NCBI GenBank assembly: GCA_023055505.1
Contig: JALIRH010000141.1
Location: 669,642-733,641 of the forward strand
Source: Callipepla californica brunnescens
Lineage: Eukaryota; Chordata; Aves; Galliformes; Odontophoridae
Direction of reading: 5' to 3'
Length of the DNA stretch: 64,000 nucleotides
The position numbers were made by a program, and so were the translations under genes. Shown one piece after another: positions 13,460 to 25,640 of the stretch (position 1 is its first letter; every line of letters starts with the position of its first letter). Under the pieces are notes generated by a model. That model did no database searches, had not been told where the DNA came from, and saw only the letters and a program-made list of their open reading frames with translations.

Positions 13460-14382
13460 TGTCACGCTCCAAAATAAAGGAGGGAGATGAGGTTCTTTAT
13501 ATGTATGTGTATACCCGATGGTGAGATTAAAAGGCAATGGTTCAAATTTTAGCCCAACCAGTTTATTACAATAAGTAGTTTTTTAGGGATATGGGGAAGG
13601 GAAGATGGGTGATAGAAAAGAGATGAAAAGCGAAGAGACTTGGCAGAAAGCAAGAAAGAGAAAGAGAGAGCATCAGCACCGTGGATCTGGCGAGGTCCGT
13701 AGTCCGTTGGTCTCAGGAATTCGTCTGGTCTCCGCGGGGGATGGGAGAAAGCCGGGAAGTTTTGCAGCAAGCAGGCGCTGTGCAGGGGGGTTCTTCCAAA
13801 GAGGTTTTTCCCTCAGGAAAGTCTCTTCTTCAAAGTCTTTGGTTTAGTGGTGTCGAGAAAACCAACTGAGCAACTCGACACACCAATGAGTTCTGTCAAG
13901 CGGCGCGCTGGGTACATGGGGGATTGCTTCACCAAACATGCGCACGTAAGAGAGAAATGAATAACTATTTAAAGGTATAGCACATGCATATTCATCACGT
14001 TCCAGACTCTGGTTATCGAGGGGATTAAACCTAAAGGTCAGTTTTGCTTTAAATTTTCAAACCTTGAAGGAGGAAAGCTCCTCACCATTCATGTGGGTGT
14101 TTTGTTTTAAGAGAGGCTTGTCTTGTAGGGACAACAGGGTGTCTATCCTGCTTTCTTTAGCTGCCTCCGTGTTCTGGCATTAGTTTGATTTGTGCCCACC
14201 CAACACATCTGGCCCAACAGATAAATCAACAGGAGTAGTACTTTCGGTGCCATACAAGTATTATTGTCCTTTGTGATGATCAGCTTCTCCAAGCAGTTGT
14301 CAATTAGAGTCTTCTAGCCAGAAAGACCTCATGAAGCAAGCTTTGAGACAACAAAAGTCAAAAACAGTTGCTGTCTTTCACA
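13460..14382 (-). mobile_element. Solo LTR, 923 bp, minus-strand sense, with 5-bp target duplication CACAG
   Basis: Unique sequence begins TGTCACGCTCC and ends CTTTCACA (TG...CA), flanked by CACAG at 13455-13459 and 14383-14387. The uninterrupted site, GACACAGTCATATTCCCT, is present elsewhere in the same minisatellite (about 11664 and 12490), so both insertion edges are confirmed. On the minus strand a TTTAAATAG TATA-like box (about 13975) lies upstream of an AATAAA signal (about 13560), the usual LTR order. No retroviral coding sequence is present. Short open frames around 13550-13870 lie inside the LTR and are not genes. Confidence 0.75.
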
Positions 14383-15750
14383 CACAGTCATATTCCCTGA
14401 ATTTTAATTGGGAGGTTGTGACGATTTGACATTCTGACATTAAGACATTCTGACATCATGACATTCTCCCTTTCTCACATTCTGACATGTTGACATTGTG
14501 ACATTCTAATATTCTCTCATTGTGACATTGTGACATTCTGACATTCTTATATTCTCACCTTCTGATGTTCTGGCATTCTGACAATCTGCCATAGTGACAT
14601 TCTGACATTGTGATATTGTGATATTATGACATTGTGGCTTTGTGACTTTGTGATATTCTCGCAGTGTCAAATTCTGTGATTCTGACATTCTGAGATTGTG
14701 ACATCGTGGCATTTTGGGAATCTGGCATAGTGATATTGTGATATTCTCACATTTTGTCATTCTGACATTCTGACAATCTGATATTGTGACATTCTCAGAT
14801 TGTTACATTGCTGCGTTCTGAAATTCTCTCATTGTGACATTGTGAAGTTGTGAAATTCTGACATTATGATGTGATGTCTTTGTTACATTCTGAGATTGTG
14901 CCAATGTTACATTCTTCTATTCAGATACATTGTGACATTCTCAACTTAGGACATTCTGATATTCTTGCATTCTGACGTTGTGACATTCTGACATTCTGAA
15001 ATTCGGACATTCTCACATAATCACATTCTGACATCATTTCGTTCTCACATTCTGACATTCTGTTATTCTGACATTCTCATATTCTCACTTTGTGACATTG
15101 TGACGTTCTGACATCCTCACGTACTGACATTCTGAAAATGCGACCTTCTGACATTGTGACACTGTAATATTCTGACTGTGAAATTTTTACCTTCTGGTAT
15201 TGTGACAGTCTTTCATTTTTGCATTGTGACATTCTGACACTGTGACATTTTTAGATTCTCACATTGTGATATTTTGGCATTGTGAAATTCTAACCTTGTG
15301 ACACTGACATTCTAACATTGTGATACTTTGATATTGTGACTGTCACATTCTGACACCGTTAGGGTAGGGTTAGGGTTAGGTTTAAGGGGTAGGGTAGGGA
15401 TGGGGTAGGGTTAGGGTTAGATAATGGTTAGGGTAAGTATTAGGGTCAGGGTTAAGGGTAGGGTGTGAGGTAGGGTTAGGGTTTTAGGGTTAGGGTAGGG
15501 TTAGGGTTAGGTTAGGGTAGGGTTTAGGGTTAGGGTGTAGGGTTAGGGTAAGGGTAGGGTTAGGGTTAGGGGTTAAGGTTAGGGGTTAGGGTCAGGGGTT
15601 AGGTTTAGGGATAGGGTCAGGGTTAGGGTTAGAATTAGGGTAGGGTTAGGTTTAGGGTAAGGGTTAGGGTTAGGGTAGGGTAAGGGTTAGGGTTAGGGTT
15701 GGGTAAGGGTTAGGGGTAGGATTACGGGTAGGGTTAGTGTTACAGTTAGG

Positions 15751-18700
15751 GTCCATCAATAGGGTTAGCAAAGGGTTAGGTGTTAGGGTTAGGTGTTAGG
15801 GTTAGGGGTTAGGGTTAGGGTAGAACTAGGGTCCATCAATAGGGTTATGGTAGGGTTAGGGTTTAGGGTTAGGGTAGGGTTAGGGTTAGAGTAGAATTAG
15901 GGTTAGATTGGAGGGTTAGGGTAGGGTTAGGGTTAAGGGTTAGGGTTAAGGGTTAGGGTAGGGTTAGAGATAGGTAAGGGTTAGGGTAAGGGTTAGGGTT
16001 AGGGATAGGGTAAGGGTTAGGGTTAGGGTAGGGCTAGGGTTAGGGATAGGTAAGGGTTAGGGTAAGGGTTAGTGTAGGGGTAGGGGTATGGGTAGGGTTA
16101 GGGTAGGGTTAGGGTTAGGGTTGGATTAGAATTTTCGGTAAGGGTTAGGGTTAGGAGTTAGGGTCAGTGTCAGGGTTAGGGCTTAGCGTTAGGGATAGGG
16201 TAAGAGTTAGGGTAGGGTTAGTGTTAGGGTTAGAGTTAGGGTAAGGGTAGGGTTAGGGTAGGTTTAGGGTAAGGTTAGGGTTTGGGTTAGGGGTTAGGGG
16301 TTAGGGCTAGGGTAGGGTTAGGTCTAGGGTAGGGCTAGGGTAGGGTTAGGGGTTTGTGTTAGGGTTAGGGGCAGGGTTAGGGTTAGGATTAGGGTAGGGT
16401 TTGGGTTAGGTAAGGGTTTGGGGTTAGGGCTTATGGGTTGGGGTTAGGGGTTAGGGTCACGGTTAGGGTAGGGTAAGGTTAGGGTTAGGGTTAGTGTTAG
16501 GGTTATGGTTAGGGGTTAGGGTAAATGTTAGGGTAGGGTTAGGGTTAAGGGTTAGGGTAGGGTTAGGGTTAGGTAAGGGTTAGGGTAGGGTTAAGGAGGG
16601 TTAAGGGTAGGGTTTGAGTCAGGGGTAGGGTAGGGTTAGGGTTAGGGTAGGGTTAGGGGTTAGTGTTAGGGTAGAATTAGGGTTAGATTTGAGGGGTAGT
16701 GTAGGGTTAGGGTTAGGTAAGGGATAGGGTTAGGGTTAGGTGTTAGGGTAGGGTTAGGGTAGGGTTAGGGATAGGTAAGGGTTAGGGTCAGGGATAGTGT
16801 TAGGGTCACTGTTAGGGTTAGGGTATGGTTAGGGTTAGGGCAGGGTTAGGGTAGGGCTAGGGTTAAGGGTTAGGGTTAAAATTAGGGGTTAGGGGTTAGG
16901 GCTAGGGTAGGGTTAGGGGTTAGTGTGAGGGTTTGGGGCAGGGTTAGGGTTAGGGTAGGGTTGGGGTTAGGGGCAGGGTTAGGGTTAGGGCTTAGGGGTT
17001 GGGGTTAGGGGTTAGGGTCACGGTTAGTGCAGGGTTAGGGTTAGTGTTAGGGTAAGGGTTAGGGTAGGGTTAGGGGTTAGGGTAGGGTTAGTTTTAGTGT
17101 TAGTGTTATGGTTAGGTAAGGGTTAGGGGTTAGGGTAAATGTTAGGGTAGTGTTAGGGTTAGGGTAGGGTTAGGGTTAGGTAAGGGTTAGGGTAGGGTTA
17201 GGGTCAGGGTTAAGGGTAGGGTTTGAGTCAGGGTTAGGTTTAGGGTGGGGTTAGGGTTAGGGTAGAATTAGGGTTAGATTTGAGGGTTAGTGTAGGGATA
17301 GGGTTAGGTAAGGGATAGGGTTAGGGTTAGGGGTTAGGGTAAGTGTTAGAGTAGGGTTAGGGTTAAGGGTTAGGGTAGGGTTAGGGATAGGTAAGGGTTA
17401 GGGTCAGGGATAGGGTTAGGGTCAGTGTTAGGGTTAGGGTATGGTTAGGGTTAGGGCAGGGTTAGGGTAGGGCTAGGGTTAATGGTTAGGGTTAAAATTA
17501 GGGGTTAGGGGTTAGGGCTAGGGTAGGGTTAGGGGTTAGTGTTAGGGTTAGGGGCAGGGTTAGGGTTAGGGTAGGGTTGGGGTTAGGGGCAGGGTTAGGG
17601 TTAGGGCTTAGGGGTTGGGGTTAGGGTTTAGGGTCACGGTTAGTGCAGGGTTAGGGTTAGTGTTAGGGAAAGGGTTAGGGTAGGGTTAGGGGTTAGGGTA
17701 GGGTTAGTTTTAGTATTAGTGTTATGGTTAGGTAAGGTTTAAAGGTTAGGGTAAATGTTAGGGTAGTGTCAGGGTAAGGGTTAGGGTAGGGCTAGGGTCG
17801 GGGTTAAGGGTAGGGTTTGAGTCAGGGTTAGGGTTAGGGTAGGGTTAGGGTTAGGGTAGAATTAGGGTTAGATTTGAGGGTTAGTGTAGGGTTAGGGTTA
17901 GGGGTTAGGGTAAGGGTTAGGGTAGGGTTCGGGTTAAGGGTTAGGGTAGGGTTAGGGATATGTAAGGGTTAGAGTAAGGGTTAGGGTCAGGGATAGGGGT
18001 AGGGTCAGTGTTAGGGTTAGGGTATGGTTAGGGTAAGGGGCAGGGTTAGGGTTAGGGTAGGGTTAGGGTTAGGGGTTAGGGTTAAAATTAGGGGTTAGGG
18101 CTAGGGTAGGGTTAGGTGTTAGGGGCAGGGTTAGGGTTAGGGTGGGGTTAGGGCTTAGGGGTTGGGGTTAAGGGTTAGGGTTAGGGTTAGGTTTAGTGTT
18201 AAGGTTATGGTCAGGTAAGGGTTAGGGTAAGGGTTAGGGGTTAGGGTAAATGTTAGGGTAGTGTTAGGGTAGTGTTAGGGTGAGGGTTAGGGTAGTGTTA
18301 GGGTTAGGGTACGGTTAGGGTAAGTGTTATGGTTAGGGTAGGGTTAGGGGTAGGTTTTGGGTCCATCAATAGGGTTAGTGTTAGTGTTAGGGTTAGGGTT
18401 TAGGGTTAGGGGTTAAGATTAGGGGTTAGGGTTAGGGTAAGGTTAGGGGTTACGTTAAGGGTTAGGGTTAGGGGTTAGGGTCAGGGTTAGTGTTAGGGTT
18501 AGAGTTAGGGTAGGGTTTGGTTTAGGGTAAGGGTTAGGGTAGGGTTAGGGTTGGGTTAGGGTTAGGGTAGGGTTAGGGTAATGGTTTAGGGTAGCGTCAG
18601 GGGTTAATGTTAGGATAAGGGTTAGGGTAGGGTTAGGGGTTAGGGATAGGGTTGGGGTTAGGGTAGGGTTAGGGTAGGGCTAGGGTTAGGGTTAGGGTTA

Positions 18701-21700
18701 TGGTAAGGGTTAGGGCAGGGTTAGGGTTAAGGTTAGGGTAAGGGTAGGGTTAGGGTAGGGCTAGGGTTAGGGTTAGGGTTATGGTAAGGGTTAGGGCAGG
18801 GTTAGGTTTAGTGTTAGGGTAGGGTTAGGGATAGGTAAGGGTTAGGGTTAGGGTCAGGGATAGGGTAGGGTTAGGCTTAGGGTAGGGCTAGATTTAGGGG
18901 TTAGGGGTAGGGGTATGGGTAAGGGTTAGGGTAGGGTTAGGGATAGGTAAGGGTTAGGGTAAGGGTTAGGGTTAGGGTCAGGGATGGGGGTAGGGTCAGT
19001 GTTAGGGTTACGGTATGGTTAGTGTAAGGGGTAGGGTTAGGGTAGGGCTAGGGTTAGTGTTAGGGTTAAAATTAGGGGTTAGAAGTTAGGGCTAGGGTAG
19101 GGTTAGGGGTTAGTATTAGGGTTATGGGCAGGGTTAGGGTTAGGGTAGGGTTGGGGTTAGGGTTAGGGCAGGGTTAGGGTTAGGGCTTAGGGGTTGGGGT
19201 TAGGGGTTAGGGTCACGGTTAGGGTAGGGTTAGGGTTAGTGTTAGGGTAAGGGTTAGGGTAGGGTTAGGGGTTAGAGTAGGGTTAGTTTTAGTGTTAGGG
19301 TTATGGTTAGGTAAGGGTTAGGGTAAGGGTTAGGGGTTAGGGTAAATGTTAGGGTTAGGGTAGGGTTAGGGTTAGGTAAGGGTTAGGGTAGGGTTAGGGT
19401 CAGGGTTAAGGGTAGGGTTTGAGTCAGGGTTAGGGTCAGGGTTAGGGTTAGGGTACGGTTAGGTTAAGTGTTATGGTTAGGGTAGGGTTAGGGTTAGGTT
19501 TTGGGTCCATCAATAGGGTTAGGGTTAGTTTAGATTAGGGTTAGTGTAGGGTTAGTGTTAGGGTTAGGGGTTAGGGTTAAGGTAGAATTAGGGTCCATCA
19601 ATAGGGTTATGGTAGGATTAGGGTTTAGGGTTAGGGTAGGGTTAGGGTTAGGGGTAAGGGTTAGAGTAGAATTAGGGTTAGATTGGAGGGTTAGGGTAGG
19701 GTTAGGGTAGGGTTCGGGTTAGGGTTAGGGTAGGGTTAGAGATAGGTAAGGGTTAGGGTAGGGTTAGGGTCAGGGTCAGGGTTAAGGGTAGGGTTTGAGT
19801 GAGGGTTAGTGTAGGGTTAGGGTCAGGGTTAAGGGTTGGGTTTGAGTCAGGGTTAGGGTCAGGGTTAGGGTTAGGGTACGGTTAGGGTAAGTGTTAGGGT
19901 TAGGGTAGGGTTAGGGTTAGGTTTTGGGTCCATCAATAGGGTTAGGGTTAGTTTAGATTAGGGTTAGTTTAGGGTTAGGGTTAGTTTAGATTAGGGTTAG
20001 TGTAGGGTTAGTGTTAGGGTTAGGGTTTAGGGTTAGGGGTTACGGTAAGGGTTAGGGTTAGGGGTTAGGGTCAGGGATAGGGTCAATGTTAGGGTTAGGG
20101 TAAGGGTTAGGGTTAGGGGTTAAGTTTAGGGTAGGGTTAGGGTTAGGGTAGGGTTATGGTAAGGAATCAGTAGGGTTAGGGTTAGAGTTAGTTTTAGGGA
20201 TCTGGTGTGTTGGGGTTAGGGTTTAAGGTTAGGGTTAGGTTTAGGGTAGGGTTAGGGTAGGGTTAAGGTTTAGGGTTAGGGTTAGGGATAGGTAAGGGTT
20301 AGGGTAAGGGATAGGGTTAGGGTGAGGGGTAGGGTTAGGGTAGGGCTACGGTTAGGGTTAGGGGTTAGGGTTAGGGTAGTGTTAGGGTTAGGGTGAGGGG
20401 TAGGGTTAGGGTAGGGCTACGGTTAGGGGTTAGGGTTAGGGGTTAGGGTTAGGGTAGTGTTAGGGTTAGGTTAGGGTTAGGGGTAGGGGTATGGGTAGGG
20501 TTAGGGTAGGGTTAGGGTTAGGGTTGGATTAGAATTTACGGTAAGGGTTAGGTTTAGTGGTTAGGGTCAGTGTCAGGGTTAGGGGTTAGGGTTAGGGATA
20601 GGGTAAGAGTTAGGGTTAGGGTTAGAGTTAGGGTAGGGTTATAGTTAGGTTTAGGGTAGGGTTAGGGTAAAGGTAGAGATAGAGTAGGTTTAGGGTAAGG
20701 GTAGGGTAGTGTTAGGGTAGGGTATGGGTTAGGGATTAGGGCTAGGGTAGGGTTAGGGGTTAGTGTTAGGTTTAGGGTTAGGGTAGGGTTGTGGTTAGGG
20801 TTAGGGTAGGGTTGGGGTTAGGGACAGGGTTAGGGTTTGGGCTTACGGGTTGGGGATAGGGGTTAGGGTCACGGTTAGGGTAGGGTTAGGTTAGGTTTAG
20901 GGTTAGTGTTAGTGTTATGGTTAGGTAAGGGTTAGGGTAAATGTTAGGGTAGGGTTAGGGTTAGGGTTATGGGTTAGGGGTAGGTAAGGGTTAGGGTAGG
21001 GTTAGGGTCAGGGTCACGGTTAAGGGTAGGGTTTGAGTCAGGGTTAGGGTAGGGTTAGGGGTAGGGTTAGGGTAGGGTTAGGGATAGGTAAGGGTTAGGG
21101 TAAGGGTTAGGGTTAGGGATAGGGTAGGGTTAGGGTTAGGGTAGGGCTAGATGTAGGGGTTAGGGGTAGGGGTATGGTTAGGGTTAGGGTAGGGTTAGGG
21201 ATAGGTAAGGGTTAGGGTAAGGGTTAGGGATAGGGTAGGGTTAGGCTTAGGGTAGGGCTAGATTTAGGGGTTAGGGGTAGGGGTATGGGTAAGGGTTAGG
21301 GTAGGGTTAGGGTTAAGGGTTAGAGTAGGGTTAGGGATAGGTAAGGGTTAGGGTAAGGGTTAGGGTTAGGGTCAGGGATGGTGTAGGGTCAGTTTTAGGG
21401 TTAGGGTATGGTTAGTGTAAGGGGTAGGGTTAGGGTTAGGGTAGGGCTAGGGTTAGTGTTAGGGTTAAAATTAGGGGTTAGGAGTTAGGGCTAGGGTAGG
21501 GTTAGGGGTTAGGGTTAGGGTAGGGTTGGGGTTAGGGTTAGGGTTGGGTTGGGGTTAGGGGCAGGGTTAGGGTTAGGGCTTTGGGGTTGGGGTTAGGGGT
21601 TAGGGTCACGGTTAGGGTAGGTTTAGGGTTAGTGTTAGGGTAAGGGTTAGGGTAGGGTTAGGGGTTAGAGTAGGGTTAGTTTTAGTGTTAGGGTTATGGT

Positions 21701-24330
21701 TAGGTAAGGGTTAGGGGTTAGGGTAAATGTTAGGGTAGTGTTAGGGTTAGGGTAGGGTTAGGGTTAGGTAAGGGTTAGGGTAGGGTTAGGGTCAGGGTTA
21801 AGGGTAGGGTTTGAGTCAGGGTTAGGGTCAGGGTTAGAGTTAGGGTACGGTTAGGTTAAGTGTTATGGTTAGTGTAGGGTTAGGGTTAGGTTTTGGGTCC
21901 ATCAATAGGGTTAGGGTTAGTTTAGATTAGGGTTAGTGTAGGGTTAGGGTTAGGGTTTAGGGTTAGGGGTTAAGGTTAGGGGTTAGGGTTAGGGTAGGGT
22001 TAGGGGTTACTGTAAGGGTTAGGGTTAGGGGTTAGGGTCAGGGTAAGGGTTAGGGTTAGAGTTAGGGTAGGGTTTGGTTTAGGGTAAGGGTTAGGGTAGG
22101 GTTAGGGTTGGGTTAGGGTTAGGGTAGGGTTAGTGATAGGGGTTAGGGTAGCGTCAGGGGTTAAGGTTAGGATAAGGGTTAGGGGTTAGGGTTAAGGTTA
22201 GGGTAAGGGTAGGGTTAGGCATAGGGTTGGGGTTAGGGTTAGGGTAGGGTTAGGGTAGGGCTAGGGTTAGGGTTAGGGTTATGGTAAGGGTTAGGGCAGA
22301 GTTAGGGTTAAGGTTAGGGTAAGGGTAGGGTTAGGGATAGGGTTGGGGTTAGGGTAGGGCTAGGGTTAGGGTTAGGGTTATGGTAAGGGTTAGGGCAGGG
22401 TTAGGGTTAGTGTTAGGGTAAGGGTTAGGGATAGGTAAGGGTCAGGGTTAGGGTCAATGTTAGGGTAAGGGTTAGGGTAGGGTTAGTGTTAGGGTTGGGT
22501 TGGGATTAGGGTAGGGTTAGGGTTAGGGGTTAGGGTAGAGTCAGGGGTTACGGTTAGGATAAGGGTTAGGGTAGGGTTAAGGGTTAGGGTTAGGGTAGGG
22601 TTAAAGTTGGGGTTAGGAAAAGGGTTAGGGTTAGGTTAGAGTTAGGGTAGGGTTAGGGTAAGGAATCAGTAGGGTTAGGGTTAGAGTTAGGGTTAGGGAT
22701 CTGGTGGGTTAGGGTTAGGGTTTAAGGTTAGGGTTAGGTTTAGTGTAGGGTTAGGGTAGGGTTAAGGTTTAGGGTTAGGGTTAGGTTTAGGGGTTAGGGT
22801 AGGGCTAGGGTTAGGGGTTGGGTTAGTGTAGGGGTAGGGGTATGGGTAGGGTTAGGGTTAGGGGTTAGGGTATGGTCAGGGGTTACGGTTAGGTTAAGGT
22901 TTAGGGTTAGAGTAGGGTTAGGAGTTAGGGTTAGGGTTAGGGTTAAGGATAGGGTTGGGGTTAGGGTTAGGGTAGGGCTAGTGTTAGGTTAGGGTTAGGT
23001 GTTTGGGTCAGGGTTAGTGTAGGGTTAATGTTAGGGTAGGGGTTAGGATTAGGTTTATGGTAAGGGTTAGGGTAGGGTTAGGGTAAGAGTTAGGGAAAGG
23101 TAAGGGTTAGGGTAAGGGTTAGGGTTAGGGTCAGTGTTAGGGTCAGGGTTAGGCTTATAGTATGGTTAGGGTAAGGGTTAGGGGTTAGGGTAGGGTTAGG
23201 GTAGGGGTAGGGGTAAGGGTAGGGGTATGGGTAGGGTTAAGGTAAGGGTAGGGTTAGGGTTAGGTTTGGATTAGAGGTTACGGTAAGGGTTAGGGTTAGG
23301 GGTTAGGGTCAGTGTCAGGGTTAGGGTTAGGGTAGGGTTAGTGTTAGGGTAAGGTTTAGGGTTAGGGTTATGGTAAGCGTTAGGGTTAGAGTTAGGGTAG
23401 GGTTAGGGTAGGGTTAGGGTTAGGGTAGGGTTTGGGTTAGTGGTTAGGGTTAAGGTTAGGGGTTAGGGCTGGGGTAGGTTTAGGGCTAGGGTAGGGTTGG
23501 GTTTAGGGTTAGGGTGGGGTAAGGGTTAGGGGCAGGATAAGGGCTTAGGGGTTGGGGTTACGGGTTAGGATTAGGGTAGGGTTAGGGTAAGGGTAAGGGT
23601 TAGGGTTTACGGTAGGGTAAGGGTTAGGGTTTACGGTAGGGTTAGGGTTAGTGTTAGGGTAGGGTTATGGTTAAGTAAGGGTTAGGGTTAGGGTAAAGTT
23701 TAGGGTAGGGTTAGGGTTAGGTTTAAGGGGTAGGGTTAGGGTTAGATAATGGTTATGGTAAGTATTAGGGTCAGGGTTACGGGTAGGGTGTGAGTCAGGG
23801 TTAGGGTTTTAGGTTTAGGGTGTAGGGTTAGGGTTAGGGTAGGGTTAGGGTTAGGGGTTAAGGTTAGGGGTTAGTGTTAGGGTAGGGTAGGGGTACGGTT
23901 AGGGTAGGGTAAGGGTTAGGGGTTAGGATTAGGGTTAAGGTGTTAGGAGTTAGGGTTAGGGTAGGGTTAGGGTTAGGGTTAGGGTTAGAATAGGGTAAGG
24001 GTTTGGGGTAGGGTTACGGGTAGGGTTAGGGTAAAGTTAGGGTTAGGGTTCCGGTTACGGTCCATCAATAGGGTTAGGGTTTAGGGTTAGGGGTTAGGGT
24101 TAGGTGTATGTGTAGGGGTAGGGTTAGTGTTAGGGTTAGGGTTAGGGTTAGGTTGGATTAGGGTTAGGGTTAGGGTTGGGTAAGGGTTAGGGGTAGGATT
24201 ACGGGTAGGGTTAGTGTTATGGTTAGGCTCCATCAATAGGGTTAGGCAAGGTTTAGGGTTTAGGGTTAGGGTTAGGTGTTAGGGTAAGGGGTTAGGGTTA
24301 GGGTAGGGTTAGGGTCCATCAATAGGGTTA
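15751..24330 (+). repeat. Dispersed GTCCATCAATAGGGTTA motif, ten copies in the telomeric array
   Basis: The word GTCCATCAATAGGG interrupts the telomeric repeat at about 15751, 15831, 18361, 19505, 19593, 19928, 21897, 24060, 24228 (one variant with CTCC) and 24314. Some copies share longer flanks (TTTTGGGTCCATCAATAGGG at 18361, 19505, 19928 and 21897), showing they spread by segmental duplication. A second marker, AAGGAATCAGTAGGG, occurs at 20161 and 22660, about 2.5 kb apart. Confidence 0.85.
16600..17960 (+). repeat. ~594-600 bp higher-order repeat inside the telomeric array
   Basis: Two independent markers recur with the same spacing. GGTTTGAGTC starts at 16611, 17220 and 17814 (the last truncated at a line edge but matching), with steps of 609 and 594. 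GATTTGAGG-type words occur at about 16685, 17277 and 17871, with steps of 592 and 594. The intervening order of GGGTTAAAATTAGGGG and GGGTCACGGTTAG words also repeats, so about 600 bp of degenerate telomeric DNA has been tandemly copied. Confidence 0.75.
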
Positions 24331-25640
24331 TGGTAGGGTTAGGGTTATGGATAGGGTTAGAGTTAGGGTAGGGTTAGAGTTAGGGTTAGGGTAGGGTTAG
24401 GGTAAGGGTAGAGTTAGGGTAGGTTTATGGTAAGGGTAGGGTAGTGTTAGGGTAGGGTATGGGTTAGGGGTTAGGGTTAAGGTTAGGGGTTAGGGCTCGG
24501 GTAGGGTTAGGGGTTAGGGTTAGGGTTAGGGGCAGGGTTAGGGTTAGGGTAGGGTTGGGGTTAGGGTTAGGGTAGGGTTGGGGTTAGGGACAGGGTTAGG
24601 GTTTGGGCTTACGGGTTGGGGATAGGGGTTAGGGTCACGGTTAGGGTAGGGTTAGGTTAGGTTTAGGGTTAGTGTTAGGGTTATGGTTAGGTAAGGGTTA
24701 GGGGTTAGGGTAAATGTTAGGGTAGGGTTAGGGTTGGGTTAGGGTTAGTGTTAGGGTTAGGGTTATGGCTTAGGGGTAGGTAAGGGTTAGGGTAGGGTTA
24801 GGGTCAGGGTCAGGGTTAAGGGTAGGGTTTGAGTCAGGGTCAGGGTCAGGGTTAGGGTTAGCACAGGGTTAGGGTAGGGTTAGGTGTTAGGGTAGGGTTA
24901 GGGTTAATGTTAGAGTTATGGTTAGGTAGGGGTTAGGGTAAGGGTTAGGGGTTAGGGTAAATGTTAGGGTAGGTTTAGGGTTAAGGATTAGGGTAGAGTT
25001 AGGGTTAGGTAAGGGTTAGGGTATGGTTAGGGTCAGGGTTAAGGGTAGGGTTAGGGTTAGGGTAGAATTAGGGTTAGATTTGAGGGTTAGTGTAGGGTTA
25101 GGGTAGGGTTAGGGGTTAGGGTAAGGGTTAGGGTTGGATTAGAATTTATGGTAAGGGTTAGGGTTAGGGGTTAGGGTCAGTATTAGGGTTAGGGGTAAGA
25201 GTTAGGGTAGGGTTAGGGTAGGGTTAGAGTTAGGGTAGGGTTAGTGTTAGGGTTAGGGTACGTTTAGGGTTTGGGTAAGGGTTAGGGTGAGGGTTGGTGT
25301 TAGGGTAGGATTAGGGTTTGGTTCAGGGTTAGGGTAGTGTTAGGGTTTAGGGTTAGGGTTAGGGTATGGTTAGGGGTTAGGGTTGGGGTAAGGGTTAGGT
25401 TAGGGTTAGGGTTAGGGGGTTAGAGTTAGGGGATTAGTGTTAGGGTTAGGGGTTAGGGTTAGGGTTAGGGTGAGGGTTGGTGTTAGGGTAGGATTAGGGT
25501 TAGGTTCAGGGTTAGGGTAGTGTTAGGGTTCAGGGTTAGGGTTGTGATAAGTTTTAGGGGATTAGTGTTAGGGGTTAGGGTAGGGTTAGGGTTAGGATTG
25601 GGATTAGGTTTAGGTTAGGGTTATGGTTAGGGTTAGGATA

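Larger units (their letters stand above)
9641..15357. repeat. 9-bp minisatellite, TGACATTCT/TGACATTGT type
   Basis: The sequence is a long run of 9-base words: TGACATTCT, TGACATTGT, CACATTCTG and variants. Because nine is a multiple of three, minus-strand frames stay open and give pseudo-proteins rich in RMSECHNV-like words; these are shadows. Longer segments recur, such as the stretch ending GACACAGTCATATTCCCT near 11664, 12490 and 14386, showing higher-order duplication. Two LTR elements (11946-12278 and 13460-14382) interrupt it. It joins the telomere-like array directly at about 15358. Confidence 0.95.
15358..25640 (+). repeat. Degenerate interstitial telomeric array, G strand on plus
   Basis: About 10.3 kb of TTAGGG with very frequent length variants (GGGTAGGGTTAGGG, GGGTTAAGGG, TAGGGGTTAGGG). 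The orientation is constant, with the G strand on plus throughout. It is not a chromosome end: it is flanked by other sequence on both sides and is heavily degenerate. It carries its own higher-order repeats and a recurring non-telomeric word (separate entries). G-quadruplex potential on the plus strand is high. It lies where the internal exons of SGF29 would be expected. Confidence 0.95.

Noticed and set aside
13549..13869. Three overlapping short frames with complex composition
   Set aside because: They lie wholly inside the 923-bp solo LTR, whose edges are set by a target duplication.
9885..14760. Minus-strand frames rich in RMSECHNV-type words
   Set aside because: The 9-bp repeat is a multiple of three, so frames stay open; no non-repeat coding content.
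15358..25640. A true chromosome end (telomere)
   Set aside because: The array is degenerate, internally duplicated and flanked by non-telomeric sequence on both sides, so it is interstitial.
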